From the NCBI GenBank assembly GCA_000310025.1, contig FN649751.1:4188156-4252155 (forward strand): DNA of 64,000 bases. Direction: 5' to 3'. The position numbers were made by a program, and so were the translations under genes. Positions 38,101 through 49,428 of the stretch are shown here, one piece after another. This stretch comes from Ectocarpus siliculosus. Its lineage: Eukaryota > Sar > Phaeophyceae > Ectocarpales > Ectocarpaceae. The notes under the pieces are model-generated. The model did not search any database. It saw nothing but the letters and a program-made list of their open reading frames with translations, and was not told the DNA's origin. Position 1 is the stretch's first letter, and the number at the start of each line of letters is the position of its first letter.

Positions 38101-39070
38101 CTACGCGGGAGAGCCCGCACCCCTATTTGTCTTTCCCGTGGGTGAAGAAGCCAGCGGCCTTGGGTCTCGCGCCGCCCTCGCCAGCGGCGCGCGCCTCTCC
38201 TCCGCGCCCTCCCCCGTTGCCGTGGCCAACGCCGCGCGCGCCGGTTGCCGGAGTTTCGGACGCTCCGCGCCTAGCGTGGGAAGGGTTCTGGGCGTGGATG
38301 TGTGGGCAGTTACGATCATGGCAACCGGACGACGAGTTGAAGGCGAAGCAGTAACCACGAGCGTGTCGAGCGATGCCGCCACTTTCTCTGTCACCAGGAC
38401 GCCTTTGCGAAGCAAGGATTGCCACTCCATCTGCGACAGTTTTGAAACTGCCGGGGGCCGCCCCAGGATGAGCCACGCTTTTACCCGGCGGAGGTCCCCC
38501 CACATCCGCGCTCTATCCTTTGCCGTAGCCTTAGCCGCCTCGGCGCTGGGTGTAGCGGGGGCCCGAGAGGCCGATGGTGGGGCGGTTGTGCCCACAAGTT
38601 GCACCCCCCCCCGGAAGGCCAGGTCCTGCTGCTTGGGTGGCGATCAGGTCGTCGATCGTTGCTTGAAGCTGCTGGCGATCACCGGCAGCCTCATCGCGCT
38701 TCCGCTGCAGCTCCTCCCTCAGGCCGTCCACCAGCCCGCGGAGAGAAGCGAGCTCAGTCTCATCAGCGGGGGGGTCGCCGCGGGTGCCTGTCCCTGGCGC
38801 TCGCGAGGAGGATACCGCTCGACGCCTCGCGGGAGTACGTGATCCGCTGCGCGTCGAGGGGCGAGCCGTCGAGCTCGCCACCGATCGCGCGGTAGACCTC
38901 TCGTGCGTGGTGTCGAAGGTGTCGCCGCCCGACCTCGCCCTGCTTGCCCAGCCGCTGCCCTGCCGCTCCGCGTGGAGGCCCGTGTCGGCATCTGGTCGCG
39001 GTTGGAGTCGTATAAGCAGCGGACCGGCGGCAGGCGGCGGGCGAGCGTCAGGGCGGCGTTGCGGGAACAC
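38101..39070 (-). pseudogene. gag-like region with coiled coil and CCCH zinc finger, frame-broken
   Basis: Three overlapping minus-strand frames together make one protein: 39070-38531 (179 codons), 38604-38101 (167) and 38503-38123 (126). The first begins Arg/Ser/Pro-rich and carries a coiled coil (ASLRGLVDGLREELQRKRDE and onward). The second has WGDLRRVKAWLILG and MEWQSLLRKGVLV. The third has a C-x8-C-x4-C-x3-H zinc finger (GYCFAFNSSSGCHDRNCPHI) like those at the ends of DIRS/Ngaro gag proteins. The first break falls at a run of C/G near 38606-38615, so a homopolymer error or ribosomal frameshift is possible. The same frames occur in the right-hand copy, which argues against random sequencing error. 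Confidence 0.7.
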
Positions 39071-39364
39071 TTCTTTTCCTCTTCATCGTGGGCGTAGTCG
39101 ATCGCGCGCCTGGATCTGCAGTTAGAATGGTCTACAAATCCTATCTTCGGGCGAAACTATCTGACGTGGGTTTTCGTCGGGCCCAGAACGACGCGTTGTT
39201 ATATCGCGAGCTCGCGTTAGTTCATTCTCGACGCCTGTGGATTGAATGGAGTGATTATTGCTGCTGACGCTACGGTCACCGGACGTCGACCAATCCCGAA
39301 TATTTCTCTCTTTGGAACACTAGCGATGGTTTCTCTTTTTTTTTTTTTTATATATATATTTTCT

Positions 39365-41130
39365 TGGATTCGGTGAACCCCGGTTCGCCATCGGCACGGG
39401 TGCTTCCACTCATTGGCGCGTCCCGTGCTGATACGTGTTTTTTTTTTTTTTTCGATGCGTTGGATACGGTGAACTCCACTTGCCAACAGCGCGGGTGCTT
39501 CCACTCATTGGCGCGTCCCTCGCTGAAACTGACAACACATATGCAGCACGGGTGCTTCCACTCATTGGCGCGACCCGCACTGATGATACTTGTACGCAGC
39601 GCGGGTGCTTCCACTCATTGGCGCGTCCCTTGCTGAAACTGACAACACATATGAGCACGGGTGCTTCCACTCATTGGCGCGTCCCGTACTGATACGTGTA
39701 TGACTTCGTTTTCGATGCGTGGAGATCGGTTAATTCTACTCGCCCAACAGCACGGGTGCGCCCACTCATTGGCGCGTCCCGTACTGATACGTGTACGGCG
39801 TTTTTGTTCTTTCTTTTTGAGATCGGTTAACTCTACTCGCCAACAGCACTCATTGGCGCGTCCCTTGCTGAAACTGACAACACATATGCAGCACGGGTGC
39901 TTCCACTCATTGGCGCGTCCCGTACTGATACGTGTACGACTTCGTTTTCGATGCGTTGAATTCGGTTAACTCTACTCGCCAACAGCACGGGTGCGTCCAC
40001 TCATTGGCGCGTCCCGTGCTAATACGTGTACGGCGTTTTGTTCTTTCTTTTTGAGATCGGTTAACTCTACTCGCCAACAGCACGAGTGCTTCCACTCGTT
40101 GGCGCGTCCCGTGCTGAGGCTGACAACACATATACAGCACGGGTGCTTCCACTCATTGGCGCGTCCCGTACTGATGCATGATTTGTGGTATTTCCTACCG
40201 CTGCGTTGAATTCGGTTAACTCTACTCGCCAACAGCGCGGGTGCTTCCACTCATTGGTGCGTCCCGTGCTGATACGTGTACGGCGTTTTGTTCTTTCTTT
40301 TTGAGATCGGTTAACTCTACTCGCCAACAGCACGAGTGCTTCCACTCGTTGGCGCGTCCCGTGCTGAGGCTGACAACACATATGCAGCACGGGTGCTTCC
40401 ACTCATTGGCGCGTCCCGTACTGATGCATGATTTGTGGTATTTCCTACCGCTGCGTTGAATTCGGTTAACTCTACTCGCCAACAGCGCGGGTGCTTCCAC
40501 TCATTGGCGCGTCCCGTGCTGATACATGTACGGCGTTTTGTTCTTTCTTTTTGAGATCGGTTAACTCTACTCGCCAACAGCACGAGTGCTTCCACTCATT
40601 GGCGCGTCCCGTGCTGAGGCTGACATCACATATGCAGCACGGGTGCTTCCACTCATTGGCGCGTCCCGTACTGATGCATGATTTGTGGTATTTTTCTACC
40701 GCTGCGTTGAATTCGGTTAACTCTACTCGCCAACAGCGCGGGTGCTTCCACTCATTGGCGCGTCCCGTGCTGATACATGTACGGCGTTTTGTTCTTTCTT
40801 TTTGAGATCGGTTAACTCTACTCACCAACCGCACGAGTGCTTCCACTCATTGGCGCGTCCCGTGCTGAGGCTGACATCACATATGCAGCACGGGTGCTTC
40901 CACTCATTGGCGCGTCCCGTACTGATGCATGATTTGTGGTATTTTTCTACCGCTGCGTTGAATTCGGTTAACTCTACTCGCCAACAGCGCGGGTGCTTCC
41001 ACTCATTGGCGCATCCCGTGCTGATACATGTATGACTTCGTGTTTCGTTGCGTTGAGATCGGTTAACTTCCACTCGCCAACAGCACGGACGAGTGCTTCC
41101 ACTATTGGCGCGTCCCGTGCTGGTGCGTGT
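39365..41130. repeat. Hairpin-forming tandem array inside the left retroelement
   Basis: About twenty copies of an 18-bp core, CACTCATTGGCGCGTCCC, are bracketed by CAGCACGGG on one side and CCCGTGCTG (or CCCGTACTG) on the other, so each unit can pair over about 9 bp around a loop of about 21 nt. Linkers are of two or three recurring types (GTACGGCGTTTTGTTC, ATGATTTGTGGTATTT). Units group into a higher-order repeat of about 250 bp. The right-hand copy has two fewer 250-bp units. Confidence 0.9.
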
Positions 41131-42405
41131 CCTTGTTTTTTTTATTTTCATTGAGATCACTTCCGCATAGACAATCCTACGGCAGGTTGACGAGTTTTTG
41201 GCATGCATCAATTGCTGTCCGGGCGTTTTTGGTCGCTTAATCGTCGATGGACGTGACGTATTCTTATAGAAGGTTTGTGTCACGGCGGCAATAAATTTGA
41301 CGTGATGCCCCTCGAGACCGTGATGCACTCACATGGACCGCTACCTGACGTTCCTCGCGAGTTCGAACCTCGCGTGTCACATCCACCTCCCCCCCCTATT
41401 TTTTTCTCATCTTCTTTTTCCTTATGCATACAGCACGTATTATAGTTCGCTGTCTCGTTTTTTTTTCTCGTCTTCATTGTTTTTCAGTCTTTTTCTTTGA
41501 GTCTTTCTCTCGCATGCATGTGTTTTTGCTTTTATCCGTTCCCGTGAATGCTGTTGAATGCACTTTCCGATTACGTATGCGGCCGCTTTGTATGCCATGG
41601 GACTTGTCGATACCATCAGTGGGGACTTGTCGATACCATCCGTGGAGACGATTGCTTACGTGAGTGGGCATATTATCGTCGATTCCTTCAGCTATATGCC
41701 CCTCTGTGCGCGGCACAGACAAGATTGTACCGGCAAGTAGTCCCTAGTAAGCCGGGGGAAACAGAAAACAAGGCACCTGCCTCATGTGCATAATCGTGAC
41801 AGCATCATGCCCTACTGCCGCGGGTCGATTGGTTATGTCCGATGCCGCAGGGTTCCTCCACCCCGTGCAGTACAATGGCTGCTATCAACCGCGACAAGTC
41901 AGCGTGCGACCATACAACAGGCCCCGCTCTTTCTTTTTGCCGTTGAATTTTTTCTTCAGAGAGAGTACGTCTGGTTGGGACGAACCGCATTTTTTTTCTT
42001 CAGCGAGAGTACGTCTCGGTTGGGATGAACCGCATCCCATGTTTGGGAAGGGACCTATCTGAGCGGCGCGGCGAGCGAGACTGCGTTGGCTTGCCGCCGC
42101 TTATCTTACTGCACCCTCCCCCCTCGTGCTAAATGCACGCAGCGGTGAGGTCACAAGAGTAGCGGGACGCGAATAGGAACACGGCCGACACGATGGATGT
42201 TGGACACGAGTACACACCTTTATATGGAGAGTCGCGTGCTGGTCACTTCCCCAATGCTTGCGCCGTGTCCCGTCCCGCCCTTTTCTAAACTGCCGCCGCT
42301 ACTGCGTTAGGCGCCTGCTGCTGTCCTTCCGTTGCTTCACGCGCTCTGTAGCTGTCACACGTTACCCGACTTTGCTACAGCCCCTGCGTGGACTCGATCA
42401 CGGAA

Positions 42406-42666
42406 CGGTACAATCTTCGGAGATTCCCATATCCAAAACGAAGGATCGCCATGGATATACTTTAGTGCTCCGTAATTGCCGACATATTCTGATCTCGAGG
42501 GACTCACGCTCAAACAACGCGTGGATATCCTCATAATGGATCGTATATACGTACGTATTCTGTAATCTACATTCATTCGATGATGGACGGATAAGGGAGT
42601 GCGGCCCACTCTCGAACTTTCGGAGATCTACAGCATAGAGTGCATACAGTACGTGCATACGGATTT
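42406..42666 (+). repeat. 261-bp direct repeat, copy 2 (high-coordinate flank of the retroelement)
   Basis: Same sequence and orientation as 35767-36027, abutting the truncated A1 end of the element. Far longer than an ordinary target-site duplication. Confidence 0.85.
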
Positions 42667-44948
42667 TTTTATGTTCTTCCAGGGAAGATCTTCCACGATG
42701 CTTGTAGTCTAGATGCACAGTAGGCGCTTGCTCATTTTGTCGGCTTCGAGCACATCTCGCCAATCCGTTTCAAAGAGTGATGTGCTCTTCTGGAACGAGC
42801 CATCGGGACCATTGTCCTAGACGACCATCAGAATGTCTTCGACGACCTGTACAAATTGCCAATTCTGTACAGTGAAGTCAGATTAATATTTTCTTCGGTC
42901 GGAGTTCGTGACGGAGATCTCGTACAACATAGTCTTGCCGTTACCTCTTTCGCTCAGTTTCCAATTGTAGTGATGGATTGGAGAGGATACTTACCCCGGT
43001 CGCCCGGAGAAAGTACTGGTCGTCTTGAAGTGAGGTAAGGGCCGAGGAAATGTGCACATAGACTACATGTACCACGCGTTTGGCAACACAACAATAGTCT
43101 ACACAGCAGTCAGTCTTGCGCTACGGATGGATACGATTCTTCTAAGAGCTTGCTTCTCCACACACCGCCATGGAACAGTGTAGCGTGGTATCCGAGCAAG
43201 ATCGAGCTCGAGGCAGTCAAAAGCCCACTGATGAGATGGACATAGACTACATGTAGGCACGCTGCACACTCTGTGTTGTGCTCTGAAGACCAGGGAGTAG
43301 TCAGACGAAGTTTGCGTCCTTTGCATTCAACCAAGGAAGATTCACGGTGCTTACGAAGAACAGGAGGTCTTGTAAACGAGATGGGGCCCAGATAGCCCCC
43401 ACACCTCGTTGCTCGAGAGGGTCAACCCATCGCTCGCGGCACCCCCCTACAGGCATACTATAGGTATGTGCTACGAACACTCACGGTACTGGGCCAACAT
43501 CATGACATTCACTGTATATACTCGACTTCAGTACGGTATTGTGTTTCCGTGTTGACTGTCCGACAGCAATTCAAGTTGGACTACACGAGAAGACGGTTTG
43601 GAACCGCGTATACAAGATGAGTCCGGCGGAACTCGAGAGACTCCGCATGTGTTTGATTCTTGAGACAAGAGTCGGGATGACGTGTTGCAAGCACCCCCGA
43701 AGCTCGTGAGCACCAAAGAGAATACTCAAGCTCGCAGATCTTGGTGACACCGACCATCATAGACACAAGAGAACCAGAACAAAAGCTAGTGTCCTACCGC
43801 GAGCAGCGACGTGGTGGTTCCTCCCAAGTGCCCCTGCTAGAGCTGTGTTGAATTGTCCTTGCTGTCGAAGCAGGTTAAATGACTAGACTGTTGCAGCCGG
43901 CAACAATCGAGTGAGCCTGAATCACGAGATTGTGCGATCTTGCTCGATGTATTCAAGTAAATAAATCCAATATTCATAGAAGACTCTCACGTAACGGGTT
44001 GATAGCCACTTTCGTTATTTTTCGCAACCTTGCGTTGCCTTCTCCAACTCGTACGGAACAGCCGACCGGTGAATGGAGAACTAAATCTGCCTGGAAGTTG
44101 TGTTCTTGGACTGTTTGTGCCTCAGTGTGCTCTCCGATAAGCTTGTTTACTTTTTTCAAGGATGTAAGCCACAGTTCGATACTTACAATACCGCGGCCCT
44201 TGGAATGAAGCTGTTGAGCACGGATGGTATGCCTACAATACCACGATAAACACTGCCAAAACACCTACTATCACGTTTACGTCTGGAGTACTTGTTTCGT
44301 GAAGTCGAGGGAGACCCCCCCCCGTTCCGATGTCATCGATCCTTTTGTCGAGACTTGCTCGATGTATTGTTGCATTTTAAGCACAAGGGTATTTTCTCGA
44401 GCCCTACCAACTCATTGAGAACATCGGTGTGAACTTGTTGCTCTCTGTAGCATACAATTGCCATTGTTACGAAATTTGAATAGGTCAGCAGCATGCACTG
44501 ATGGTTAAACCAGTGGAGGCCTGCAGACGGTGCAATTCGAACGCAACGAATCTCTGTCGATTGCATCTGCAACATCGAAGGGTCGTGTTTTCACGCTAAC
44601 GCAACCAACCCCCGACGCTCCTCGAGTTCCGCCTTTTTAAGGCTAGGCCTTTGATGGTCTCTTGAACACAACATACTTTCATTTTGTGTTCTCCCTAGTT
44701 CTCACCGCTGCAACAAAGCGTACAACACGGAGAATGTGCCGCGGAGAAGGGGGGAATCTGGTCGTTACCCATCCGCCAGCACGCTCGCCGCTAGAGCGGT
44801 AAAGGGCTCTGCGTGAATAGTCCGTAAAATGGGAGATCGGGACAGCATGTGATACCCTTTGGCGAAGTGTTTTTCGGGCTCCTACACGCTGTGCGTACGT
44901 ACCGTCAACGCCTGTACCTCTGATTTTCTAGCAGGACGACCCTCGATC
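42667..44948. other. 2.3 kb without a supported gene
   Basis: Several repeats of ACTACATG and TAGTCTAC lie near 43057, 43091 and 43237. Around 43960-44010 the plus strand could read a short helix-turn-helix-like peptide (NKSNIHRRLSRNGL) resembling Tc1/mariner transposases, but no catalytic domain follows. No splice-consistent gene was found before the sulfotransferase start. Confidence 0.4.
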
Positions 44949-46898
44949 ATGATGTGCCGAAACCGAGCCAGACTCCTGTTGTTCGGGCTAGGAGTTGTCA
45001 TCGCAGGTAATGCAGAACTATTCGGCGAAGAGGGCGGAACGTCGAATGGCGCACGAGGTATTGCGGACGCCGTATCGGTCACGAATTCTACTGGTCGCGC
45101 ACTATTGTCGGCCCCGAGAAAGTGCTGGGTGTTCACCCACATGGTTAAGGCCGGGGGAACGACCGTAAAAAGCTTAATTCAGTCGTCAATGAAGCGAATG
45201 CACTCTTCAATGGGGCTATACACGAACCACCACTGGATGAGGGATAGAAGCACCGTGAAGAATGGCGTAACGACGGCCAAGAGCGGCATCACATATGGCG
45301 CTTACACGGAAGCGCTTCGCCCTCACGAGGGACGCGACTGCATGTGGTTCACCATTTTCCGGCAGTGAGTAAAACTTGACGTTATCTTCATCGGGCTGTT
45401 GGCCACCGTCTGAAAGCCATATCACCTGTTTTGCTCGCCAACCTTCCCCCCTCTAGGCCCGTTTCGCAGACAGGCGATCTAGTCGAGCCCATAGAACGAA
45501 AACTGCATGCCTTAGACTATACATGTGAGCCCTCCGGAGAGGGCTCGTAAGAGCACAGCGCCATCTAGGGATGGCGCAAGATGAAATTAACGCAGGCAGC
45601 AGGACCAACCCACAATTGGCTGCCAACTGCCATGTGACTTTTCTCAAGCTTAACAGCTCGCACAGCTGGCGTTTTTCTGGCTCCGCCTGCCCAGGGAAGG
45701 GCAAAAGCCTAACCCAACCAACCCAATGTCGTCACCAAGTACCATTCTCAATCTGGCTGGGGCGACATACTTCCATTGGAAGTTTTGTCATAAATATTCC
45801 ATGTCAGTCAAAACTTCTATTTTCATGCGGCCCGAAGGTGGGCCACTTCCATGGTAGTTGGTTGAACTGACTTCCATGGAAGCTCGTCGACTTCAACTAG
45901 CTTCTATGGAAGTTAATGATTTCGTGGAAGTCGTTCGCGAACCGCCCCTAACTTGACTTGCAAGGAAGCTCCCTTTACTTCCATGGAAGTCACTTGGCGA
46001 GTTTCCCTGGAAGTCAAACTCAACCAACTTCCATAGAAGGGGTATTTCTCGACTTCCATGGAAGAATAATTGTACTCCCGTTACATGGAAATACACACAA
46101 CTTGTCAACTATTGTAGTGGATCTCCAGCGAAGCGAACCTCAACGACTCAATAAGAAAACGAAAGAAAATGACAAATCTGTTAGATGCCATGGTGAAGAG
46201 TACCACCCGTACATGCTGTCACCTGTTCTCTGCCTCAAATGCCTCGTCGTGCTTCTTGCAGCCCGATATCACGGCTTGTGAGCGCGTACTTTTACTGCAA
46301 GCAAAACGGTTGGGACGAGCTCTGCGCATCCATGGTCTTGAAGGCGGGTAAAACAGACCTGCATACATTCGCCAAACACTGGGGCAACTATGGCTTGCGT
46401 CAATTCTCCCTCGCGTTTGTCGGAGCAGAGGACGTATTTGCTGCAGAGCAGGAACGTGGAATAGATGGACGACCAGTGATGTTTCCCGGATGGTATAGAG
46501 TCAAGGAGTACTTCGAAAACCAATTTGACGTGGAACAAGAACGGGCCCTCATGCAGGAAACCGGAGCATCAAATGACCTTGCCATGTCCTACTTACTCCA
46601 GCCTGTGGAGGACTTGCTGAGCAGAAACTACTCCGCTGTGGGAATACTGGAGAAGTGGGAAACGAGCATGAATCTGTTCAACAAAGCTCTCAAGATGCCG
46701 AATTTCAACTGGCAAATGGCTTCTCGCAACCTCGGGCGAAAAAATGTTGACAGGAGACTCCATGACGAGGAGGCCCAGGCGCTACGCGCTGCGTGGGATG
46801 ACCCGGTCCTCGCGAAAACGTTGTGGCTTGACATTCTCCTGTATGACCACGCTGTCGCCGTCCACAACATGCAGGTCGAAGAACATGGCATTGTGTAA
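44949..46898 (+). CDS. Carbohydrate sulfotransferase, type II membrane protein
   Basis: Transfers sulfate from PAPS to a glycan hydroxyl, most likely in the Golgi. Two exons: 44949-45364 and 46262-46898 (stop TAA). They total 1053 nt and 350 residues. The donor splits codon His139 (CA|GTGAGT) and the acceptor TTGCAG restores it. Residues about 9-25 (LLLFGLGVVIAG) are a signal anchor after a basic start. FTHMVKAGGTT at 62-72 is the 5'-phosphosulfate loop. FRHPISRLVSAYFY at 137-150 is the 3'-phosphate site, created only after splicing, which supports the model. A downstream VGILEKWETSM block is typical of the family. An upstream in-frame ATG at 44859 would add 30 residues, but the 44949 start places the anchor correctly. 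The intron holds a cluster of palindromic repeats. Acceptor unknown; sulfated fucan or another matrix glycan is the contextual guess. Confidence 0.87.
45770..46095. repeat. Cluster of palindromic ACTTCCATGGAAGT motifs in the sulfotransferase intron
   Basis: About ten exact or one-to-two-mismatch copies of ACTTCCATGGAAGT occur within 330 bp, irregularly spaced. Examples lie near 45770, 45847, 45873, 45900, 45980, 46028 and 46050. The unit is a perfect 14-bp palindrome. Spacers are not conserved, so this is not a simple tandem repeat. Confidence 0.8.
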
Positions 46899-49191
46899 GC
46901 GTGCTACGGCTTGGGCTAGCATGACAGGAAGCTTGGTTGAAGATATGTCTCTTTCCGGGGAGCAGATTTTTCGTTACAATACTGCCGCTATATGGAGATC
47001 CACATCGTGTACAATGTAGATCGATCGACGACTCCACGGGTGTTTGCTTTGCCGACGAGATGCCATACAAACGCAAGGCCATAGTCGGGGCATGCTGCAA
47101 AGTCGAGGTCGATGTGTCCTCTCGTTGTTTGTAGACACATGACGACCGATGTTGCGTACACGGATGCTGATGGACCGAGATTCGTTTGGGCGGCTCCATT
47201 GTGACAGGGATGTGTACAGATTGTGCGAGAAACACAATTATTTGGGGGTGGAGGGCGAAGTGGTATTTTTTCTAGATTCCGAAAAGTGTGTCGGTTCTCC
47301 ACGCAATAATATCTCAAACTGTTGGTTTGTTGTTGTAGCTGTTGTTATTGTCGTTGCCTTCATATCTAAAACCGTTCCGGTATATGCTCAGTACCTTGTG
47401 ATACCTGAACCGGCCCAATTGATGCGGGCGCCTACCGTGGCCATAGGCCAACTACCATAAAAAGGGTACACGCTTCTCGAAATCAACACCGGAGATCTCA
47501 AAGGGTTGAGAAATCCTCAATCAATCAAGCGCGACATTTGTCTCTACTGAAGCAGATCACCAAACGGGAGGTGATCGAACCCGGAAAATACCAATTTATA
47601 TGTATCGAGAAACCATAGACTACATCGTACGATTCGTCTCCACGGTTCCAAACTTTTAGCAGTAGAGCTTCGCAATACACCAATCGGAACACAGAAGAAC
47701 TACAAACCGCTTTTGGTGTGGTTGTGCAGCTCAGTCCTCGAATCGCGCGCGCTAGCTGGCAACCTCACAGTTGAAGTGGGTATTTCAAGCTAGCAGCGAA
47801 GCCAACGACTAAATTTAAATATGTTCTTGTCCGACGTGTACTGTAGTGCCCCCCGTTTCGAAAAACGCACAAGAATGGGTTCTCTGCGCCTATGATGCTA
47901 CACCATCACCGTAACCGGGCTTAGAGGACAACGCACCGAATCAGCACGAAAAGCCTATTCTTTAGGAAACCCCAACACGCCTTTGCATCATGGTTTGAAT
48001 CATGTGGATTACTATGTAGCGTACGCATAAACGACCAACTTTTACCGTAAGGTGGTACAGCATGTGTTGGTGTCGAAAGGGTGAGTGAGGTGATTGCGAA
48101 GAGGTTGTTGGTCGGGAGAGAGCACGGTTCCCTACGATATGAGCCGCAACCGGAGCGCTGTATTCTTCGACCGATCTCTTTAGTTTAACGTCGAATCACC
48201 GCAAGGCAATGCTACCCCTACGCTCGTCAAGGACCGTCTTCCACGAAAATACATGTCATCACCAGCAATCCTGCGGTTCGTCACTCTTCGCTCAGTGTTC
48301 TTCTACCGAGCTCTCACTTCTTCAAGGCAGGAGGAGACAAACCATGGCGGTTGGATGAGAATAGGGAGTCATCATCGACAGACCGTCGGGACGGGACCGT
48401 CGTGTTCAAGGTCACCGTCGACAACTTTCCACCCCATTTTCGTGCGCCCTCTTCTTGTATGCTAGAAAACCCATCGTCTGGCAGCGAGGTGATTTGATTC
48501 TTCACATCTCCAGTGCGTGAGTTCACGGACGGACGAGGATCGCGACGTCTTCAGCCCCCAAAATGCAATTCCACGAGGTCCGAATGCTCTTGAATGGCTT
48601 GATTTACCCCTTCGTTGTTTTGTCACTGAAGCACAGTGTGTGACGGTATTTATTTGAAGCCTGGTTCTTTTACACCCATATCAAAATATCTAACTGAAAC
48701 GCCAGTGTTAAGAGGGGGGTTCGTCCTCCAGAAACAAACGCGGAGATGAGACGGTTTAAATGGTCGCCTCCACACAAATCGGAATAGCTCAGCATCTTAA
48801 CTCAGCAACCAAAATCTTGGAAAACCTACCCTGCATTTCCAAAGTCTGAGCGAATTCGATTCAATGGCACACATGAGAGGGGGGTTGGGGAATGAAGCAG
48901 ATATTTGGTTTTTCGCCGGTGTTTTCCTTTCAAGCAGGAACCTGCGTCGTCTGCCCCTTTTCAAGCTGAGAAACCGCAGTTAGCAGAGTGGCAACTTCCC
49001 CTTCCTCCGCTACCAATGAAGAGGCAGATGCCTCGATTACGTGAATTTTCTGGTGCAAAATGTGTTTTCTCGTTTTCTGCAAGAGTATAACTTTTCCACA
49101 AGCACTTCTGTTCGTGGAGGTCGCCGGGCCTATTACCGAACGTCAATCCTGTCCAATCTACGAGATATTTGTGCGTTTCTTGCTGCGCTCG
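46899..49191. other. 2.3 kb without a supported gene
   Basis: Contains the third (GTT)n-linked repeat at 47322-47400. The region is the 3' side of both the sulfotransferase and the GT77-like gene. No splice-consistent exon was found. Confidence 0.45.
47322..47400 (+). repeat. (GTT)n-linked dispersed repeat, copy 3
   Basis: A diverged copy: imperfect GTTGTT run, then CCTTCATAT, AAAACCGTTCCG and CTCAGTACCTTG in the same order as the copies at 18984 and 22486. Confidence 0.6.
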
Positions 49192-49428
49192 TTACCCCCA
49201 CCCCCACTCCCACCCACTCCGTCCTCCTTGCGATCGAAGGTTTCTCCGCTGGCAGGTTGGGAATTCCCAGTCGTCCACCTCCCACAGACCGGCCATGCGG
49301 AAACGCTCTCGTTTAGGGTCGTGACCGACGATCCAGTTGTTGTGAACGATCAGCAGCTTGTCTTGCAAAAGCGTGTAGTTGTTCTTCACGTACTTTTCGT
49401 CGAAACCTCTGTTTCCCGGAAGCATGGC
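49192..49428 (-). CDS. Terminal exon of a GT77-like nucleotide-diphospho-sugar transferase
   Basis: A 79-codon minus-strand exon begins after the acceptor CTCGCAG and runs to a stop at 49192. Its centre reads LLIVHNNWIVGHDPKRERFR followed by GLWEVDD. The H-N-N-W-I-x-G block followed by K-x-x-R-F and G-L-W is the C-terminal signature of the nucleotide-diphospho-sugar transferase family that includes GT77 arabinosyl/galactosyl/xylosyl transferases. The last residues (Trp/Gly-rich after DDWEFPTCQ) look unconserved and may be intron read-through, so the real 3' end could be a further exon. The 5' exons, which should hold the DxD motif, were not found upstream. Confidence 0.65.
   Translation of the reverse strand, partial: AMLPGNRGFDEKYVKNNYTLLQDKLLIVHNNWIVGHDPKRERFRMAGLWEVDDWEFPTCQRRNLRSQGGRSGWEWGWG

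Larger units (their letters stand above)
36028..42405 (-). mobile_element. Ngaro/PAT-like tyrosine-recombinase retroelement, left copy
   Basis: Read on the minus strand the order is A1 (42405-42283), a hairpin-repeat array, gag-like region, tyrosine recombinase, B1 (about 36845-36595), A2 (36594-36333) and B2 (36250-36028). A2 repeats A1 and B2 repeats B1. Split direct repeats A1-B1-A2-B2 with a tyrosine recombinase define the Ngaro/PAT group. A1 here lacks about 137 bp that A2 and the right-hand copy's A1 possess, so the 5' end is truncated. No reverse transcriptase or RNase H is seen in the 6.4 kb, so the copy is non-autonomous for copying. It shares about 99% identity with the inverted copy at 59679-64000 over the stretches compared. 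Confidence 0.8.

Noticed and set aside
39365-41130. Repeat-spacer appearance resembling a CRISPR array
   Set aside because: The spacers are a few recurring types rather than unique, lengths vary widely, there are no cas genes, and the array lies inside a eukaryotic retroelement.
41280-41395. Possible tRNA in the retroelement (TTCGAAC loop with a 5-bp stem)
   Set aside because: Only a T-arm-like stem-loop is present; no acceptor stem, D arm or anticodon arm could be formed.
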